Positions 12,863 to 15,599 of a stretch of DNA of 15,599 bases are shown one piece after another. The stretch comes from Candidatus Dadabacteria bacterium (GTDB lineage: Bacteria; Desulfobacterota_D; UBA1144; Nemesobacterales; UBA2774): assembly GCA_020054175.1 (NCBI GenBank), contig JAGVLR010000200.1:1-15599 (forward strand), given 5' to 3'. The stretch's first letter is position 1. Each line of letters starts with the position of its first letter. Below the pieces are notes generated by a model. It saw only the letters and a list, made by a program, of their open reading frames with translations. It was not told the DNA's origin and did no database searches. The position numbers were made by a program, and so were the translations under genes.

Positions 12863-14269
12863 ATGGGCAGTAAGAACACCAGGATTGAGTACGATTCGAT
12901 GGGGGAGATGGAAGTCCCTTCGGACGCGTACTACGGCGCTCAGACGGCGAGGGCCATAGAGAATTTTCCGATAAGCGGCATACGCAAGCATAGCCTTTTA
13001 GTGAAGGCGCTCGGAATGATTAAAAAGGCCGCCGCGGAGTCGAACGTGCAGCTCGGTCTCCTCGACAAGAAAAAAGGGGCCGCGATAGTGAAGGCCGCCG
13101 ACGAAGTTATAGACGGCAAGCTCGACGACCACTTCGTGCTGGACGTTTTCCAGACAGGGTCGGGCACATCGAGCAACATGAATACGAACGAGGTCATAGC
13201 CAACCGCGCCAATGAAATAATCGGCGCTAAGAAGGGCGACAAGTCGGGCGTTCATCCGAACGACCACGTGAACATGGGGCAGTCGAGCAACGACGTTTAT
13301 CCGACCGCGCTTCACGTTTCCGCCATACTCGCTATAAACAATATCCTTCTTCCGGGCCTCAAGAACCTCGAAAAGGCCCTTTCGGCCAAGGCGAAGGAGT
13401 TCGACAAGATTGTGAAGATCGGAAGGACTCACCTCCAGGACGCGACGCCGATAAGACTCGGGCAGGAGTTCAGCGGCTACGCGAGCATGATCACCCACAG
13501 CATCAAGAGAACCGAGTACGCCCGCGAGGAGCTTTCCGAGCTCGCGATTGGCGGAACAGCCGTCGGCACCGGCATCAACACGCATCCGAAATTCGGCGGG
13601 CTGGTCGCGAAGAGGCTTTCGGCGATGACGAAGACGAAGCTCCGTGAAGCCGATAACCACTTCGAGGCGCAGGGCTCGAAAGACGCCATAGTCTCGGCCA
13701 GCGGGCAGCTCAAGACAATCGCCGTATCGCTCATGAAGATAGCGAACGACATCAGGTGGCTCGGGAGCGGCCCCCGCTGCGGCATAGGCGAGCTTCTCAT
13801 CCCGCCCGTCCAGCCCGGATCGTCCATCATGCCGGGGAAGGTGAACCCCGTGATCCCAGAAGCCGTCTGCCAGGTTGCGGCGCAGGTCATGGGGAACGAC
13901 CTCACGATAACGATAGGCGGGCAGTTCGGGAACTTCGAGCTTAACGTTATGATGCCGGTTAAGGGACACAACCTGCTGCAGTCGATAGAGCTTCTGGGTA
14001 AAGTGTCTCAGGTATTCGTCGACAAGTGCATAAAGGGCATCAAGGCCGACAAGAAGCGCTGCGAGGAGATGATAGAAAAGAGCCTCGCGATGTGCACGAG
14101 CCTCGCGCCTGTGATCGGGTACGATGCCACGGCCAAGATCGCGAAGGAAGCGTACGAAACCGGAAAGACCGTCAGGGAAGTGGCGCTCGAAAAGAAGGTT
14201 CTCCCTGAAGCGAAGCTGAAGGAGCTTTTAGACCCGTGGTCCATGACGGAACCCGGCACGAATAAGTAA
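12863..14269 (+). CDS. fumC: Class II fumarate hydratase (fumarase C)
   Basis: Interconverts fumarate and L-malate in the citric acid cycle; a cytosolic homotetramer without an iron-sulfur cluster. At 468 residues it has the normal length. Visible family blocks are SGTSSNMNTNEVIANR (100-115), HPNDHVNMGQSSNDVYPT (131-148), GRTHLQDATP with His190, and the signature GSSIMPGKVNP (319-329) with Ser320/Ser321 on the flexible catalytic loop. No key residue is missing. The ATG follows a strong ribosome site (AAGGAGGAG) at good spacing, and an intrinsic terminator follows the stop. It is therefore probably a single-gene transcript. Aspartase and argininosuccinate lyase relatives are less likely given the fumarase-type blocks. 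Confidence 0.96.
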   Translation: MGSKNTRIEYDSMGEMEVPSDAYYGAQTARAIENFPISGIRKHSLLVKALGMIKKAAAESNVQLGLLDKKKGAAIVKAADEVIDGKLDDHFVLDVFQTGSGTSSNMNTNEVIANRANEIIGAKKGDKSGVHPNDHVNMGQSSNDVYPTALHVSAILAINNILLPGLKNLEKALSAKAKEFDKIVKIGRTHLQDATPIRLGQEFSGYASMITHSIKRTEYAREELSELAIGGTAVGTGINTHPKFGGLVAKRLSAMTKTKLREADNHFEAQGSKDAIVSASGQLKTIAVSLMKIANDIRWLGSGPRCGIGELLIPPVQPGSSIMPGKVNPVIPEAVCQVAAQVMGNDLTITIGGQFGNFELNVMMPVKGHNLLQSIELLGKVSQVFVDKCIKGIKADKKRCEEMIEKSLAMCTSLAPVIGYDATAKIAKEAYETGKTVREVALEKKVLPEAKLKELLDPWSMTEPGTNK

Positions 14270-14295
14270 AATGAAATTTCTCTATTAAAATCAGG

Positions 14296-14343
14296 ACGGG
14301 CTGCGCGGCCGGGATATTCCCGGGAGCGGGCCCGTTTTTTTTT
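14296..14343 (+). terminator. Intrinsic terminator of fumC
   Basis: Outer stem ACGGGC (14296-14301) / GCCCGT (14330-14335), inner stem CCGGGA-TAT-TCCCGG (14309-14323), then nine T (14335-14343). It lies 27 bases after the fumC stop. Confidence 0.85.
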
Positions 14344-14786
14344 GGCTTGTAATCCCGAAATTGTATACTTGCCCCTTCGCCATAATCATAACAAGAAAAA
14401 AGAGTCTGAATTAACTGAGGTAACCCCTCACCCGTACCCTGTTTTGGATTCGGATACATTTGAGCAGTACTGTATGGGCTCCTGTGCAGTCGGTGAAGGG
14501 CGTCCGAATGCTCGCTCGTTCGCATTCGTTCCCTCCGTCGAGGGGAGAGGGAATGATTTGGCATATGCTCAGGGTGGTAATCATAGCTCTGCGCAACAGA
14601 GCCGGCCGCTGGCGCACAGATCTGAAGCTTTAAAAATTTTCCTGCATCAAAATGTTGCATGAAGCTTTCATGTGCGGATTATGCAGCGCCGCCGATCCTG
14701 TTATATTTTTTATTCCGGAAGGAAGTCTGAACTTAGAAAATCACACATCCGGCCCATTGTGAATAATCGGACCGGCGGAGGCACAG
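14344..14786. other. Intergenic region without a credible gene
   Basis: 443 bases between the fumC terminator and the SDR gene. It holds C-rich direct patches (CCCCTCACCCGTACCC near 14426), the dispersed element copy B, a small CCCTC-CGTC-GAGGG hairpin (14531-14544) and, near the SDR gene, an AT-rich stretch with TTATATTTTTT (about 14700) that may contain its promoter. An open frame of about 100 codons runs through it but starts in the terminator T-run and lacks protein-like features. Confidence 0.55.
14462..14530 (+). repeat. Dispersed intergenic element, copy B
   Basis: Second copy of the element at 8670-8738, same strand, same internal spacing. Its final hairpin CGAATGC...GCATTCG (14505-14511 and 14522-14528) is perfect. 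Relative to copy A one base pair has changed on both sides (T-A in A, A-T in B), so the pairing is kept. Confidence 0.6.
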
Positions 14787-15572
14787 ATGAACGTAAAAGA
14801 ATTATTCGACCTCACCGGGAAGACGGCGATAGTTACCGGGGGATACACCGGCATAGGAAAACAGATGGCCTACGGGCTCGCCGAAGCCGGGGCGAACGTC
14901 GTGATAGCCGCGAGGAACTACGACGGCTGCGTTGCCGCGGCAAAGGAAATAAGCGAGGCGACGGGAGTAAGAACTCTCCCGTTTAAATGCGACGTTTCGT
15001 CGGAGGCCGACGCGGCGGCGATGGTGGCCGCGACGATGGCCGAATTCGGCAGGCTGGACATACTCGTCAACAACGCCGGCGTCGCCCTGGGAGCGCTCCC
15101 CGAGGACACAACTCTCGAAGACTGGGAGAAGGTTATCGGCATAAACCTCACCGGCACGTTCCTCTGCGCGAGGGAAGCGGCGAAGGAGATGATAAAGGCC
15201 AGGAACGGGAAGATAATAAACATATCTTCCGTTATGGGTTACCAGACGACGAGCGTCGTCAGCGCGCCGGCTTACGTGGCGTCGAAGGGCGCCGTGGTCA
15301 CGCTTACGAAGGACCTCGCAGTCAGGTGGATAGGACACAACATAAACGTGAATGCCATAGCGCCGGGGTGGTTCCCGACGAACATGACGACGCCCGTGAT
15401 CAGCCCTGAGTTCATGGGCAAGGGCGAGGAGCTTCTGGCTTCTATACCCGCCGGGAGATTCGGCGGCCCGGACGACCTCAAGGGCGCGACCGTTCTCCTG
15501 GCTTCGCGCGCGTCGGATTACATTACGGGCGAGGTTCTGGTGGTCGACGGCGGCACGCTTTCGAGGTATTGA
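14787..15572 (+). CDS. Short-chain dehydrogenase/reductase (SDR), classical type
   Basis: 261 residues, the normal length for a classical SDR. The NAD(P)-binding motif TGGYTGIG is at 17-24, NNAG at 95-98, and the catalytic set Asn120, Ser148, Tyr163 and Lys167 (YVASK) is complete. The end GEVLVVDGGTLSRY is typical of the FabG/gluconate 5-dehydrogenase group. Arg43 after the second strand hints at NADP(H), but this is weak evidence. The opening LFDLTGKTAIVTGG fits gluconate 5-dehydrogenase-like members better than FabG. Substrate cannot be told from sequence. The ATG has GGAGG at good spacing. It stands alone after the repeat-bearing gap, and nothing after it can be judged. Of its 17 isoleucine codons 14 are ATA (hand count). 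Confidence 0.92.
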   Translation: MNVKELFDLTGKTAIVTGGYTGIGKQMAYGLAEAGANVVIAARNYDGCVAAAKEISEATGVRTLPFKCDVSSEADAAAMVAATMAEFGRLDILVNNAGVALGALPEDTTLEDWEKVIGINLTGTFLCAREAAKEMIKARNGKIINISSVMGYQTTSVVSAPAYVASKGAVVTLTKDLAVRWIGHNINVNAIAPGWFPTNMTTPVISPEFMGKGEELLASIPAGRFGGPDDLKGATVLLASRASDYITGEVLVVDGGTLSRY

Positions 15573-15599
15573 AGTCAAATCTTTTCGAAGGCTTTTTTC

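Noticed and set aside
12998..13969. Long minus-strand open frame (323 codons) opposite fumC
   Set aside because: It lies wholly opposite a certain fumC gene, is rich in Arg/His/Glu as expected for a shadow of GC-rich coding sequence, and has no recognisable motif.
14172..14660. 162-codon minus-strand frame over the fumC end
   Set aside because: Overlaps fumC and its terminator and shows no protein-like pattern.
14342..14662. 106-codon frame between fumC and the SDR gene
   Set aside because: Starts within the terminator T-run, has no ribosome site, and covers the dispersed element, whose other copy does not conserve this reading.

Overview
This 15.6 kb window is chromosomal DNA from a Gram-negative-type bacterium. 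The envelope-stress genes, the exported proteins and a Nuo-type complex I subunit point that way. Coding regions are GC-rich but strongly prefer the AUA isoleucine codon (14 of 17 Ile codons in the last gene, counted by hand). That habit and the dispersed CCCCC/GGGGG intergenic repeats would fit a delta-proteobacterial or candidate-phylum lineage, but I cannot name the organism. I see no phage, transposase, CRISPR array, tRNA or rRNA.

Left part, all on the minus strand (1-5588). The window opens inside nuoF, the NADH-binding subunit of complex I, which has its own likely promoter. Upstream of it is a compact three-gene operon transcribed as alpha/beta hydrolase, second alpha/beta hydrolase (a tandem paralogue), then an L-2-hydroxyglutarate oxidase-type flavoprotein (lhgO). 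Next come a 76-residue orphan protein with a TTG start, and a secreted protein made of two copies of a 93-residue four-cysteine unit that I do not recognise.

Middle part, minus strand (5756-10538). This looks like an envelope-stress region. An ECF sigma factor is followed directly by a zinc-finger anti-sigma factor with a TPR-like outer domain. After a 340-base gap full of repeats come a PspA-family protein, an exported von Willebrand A protein (coupled by a 4-base overlap) and a five-helix membrane protein. A plausible reading is that the sigma/anti-sigma pair senses envelope damage and the PspA/VWA/membrane module responds, but no sigma-specific promoter could be recognised.

Right part, plus strand (10685-15572). 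A divergent transporter of the NCS2 (SLC23) fold comes first. It lacks the substrate-binding acidic residues of the family and carries an extra soluble C-terminal domain. It is followed by a repeat-rich 470-base gap with a possible 52-residue ORF, then fumarase C with a clear terminator, another repeat-bearing gap, and an SDR dehydrogenase.

The strongest leads are the divergent permease with its fused domain, the exported two-unit cysteine protein, and a roughly 69-base dispersed element present in two intergenic gaps with a hairpin that shows a compensatory base change.
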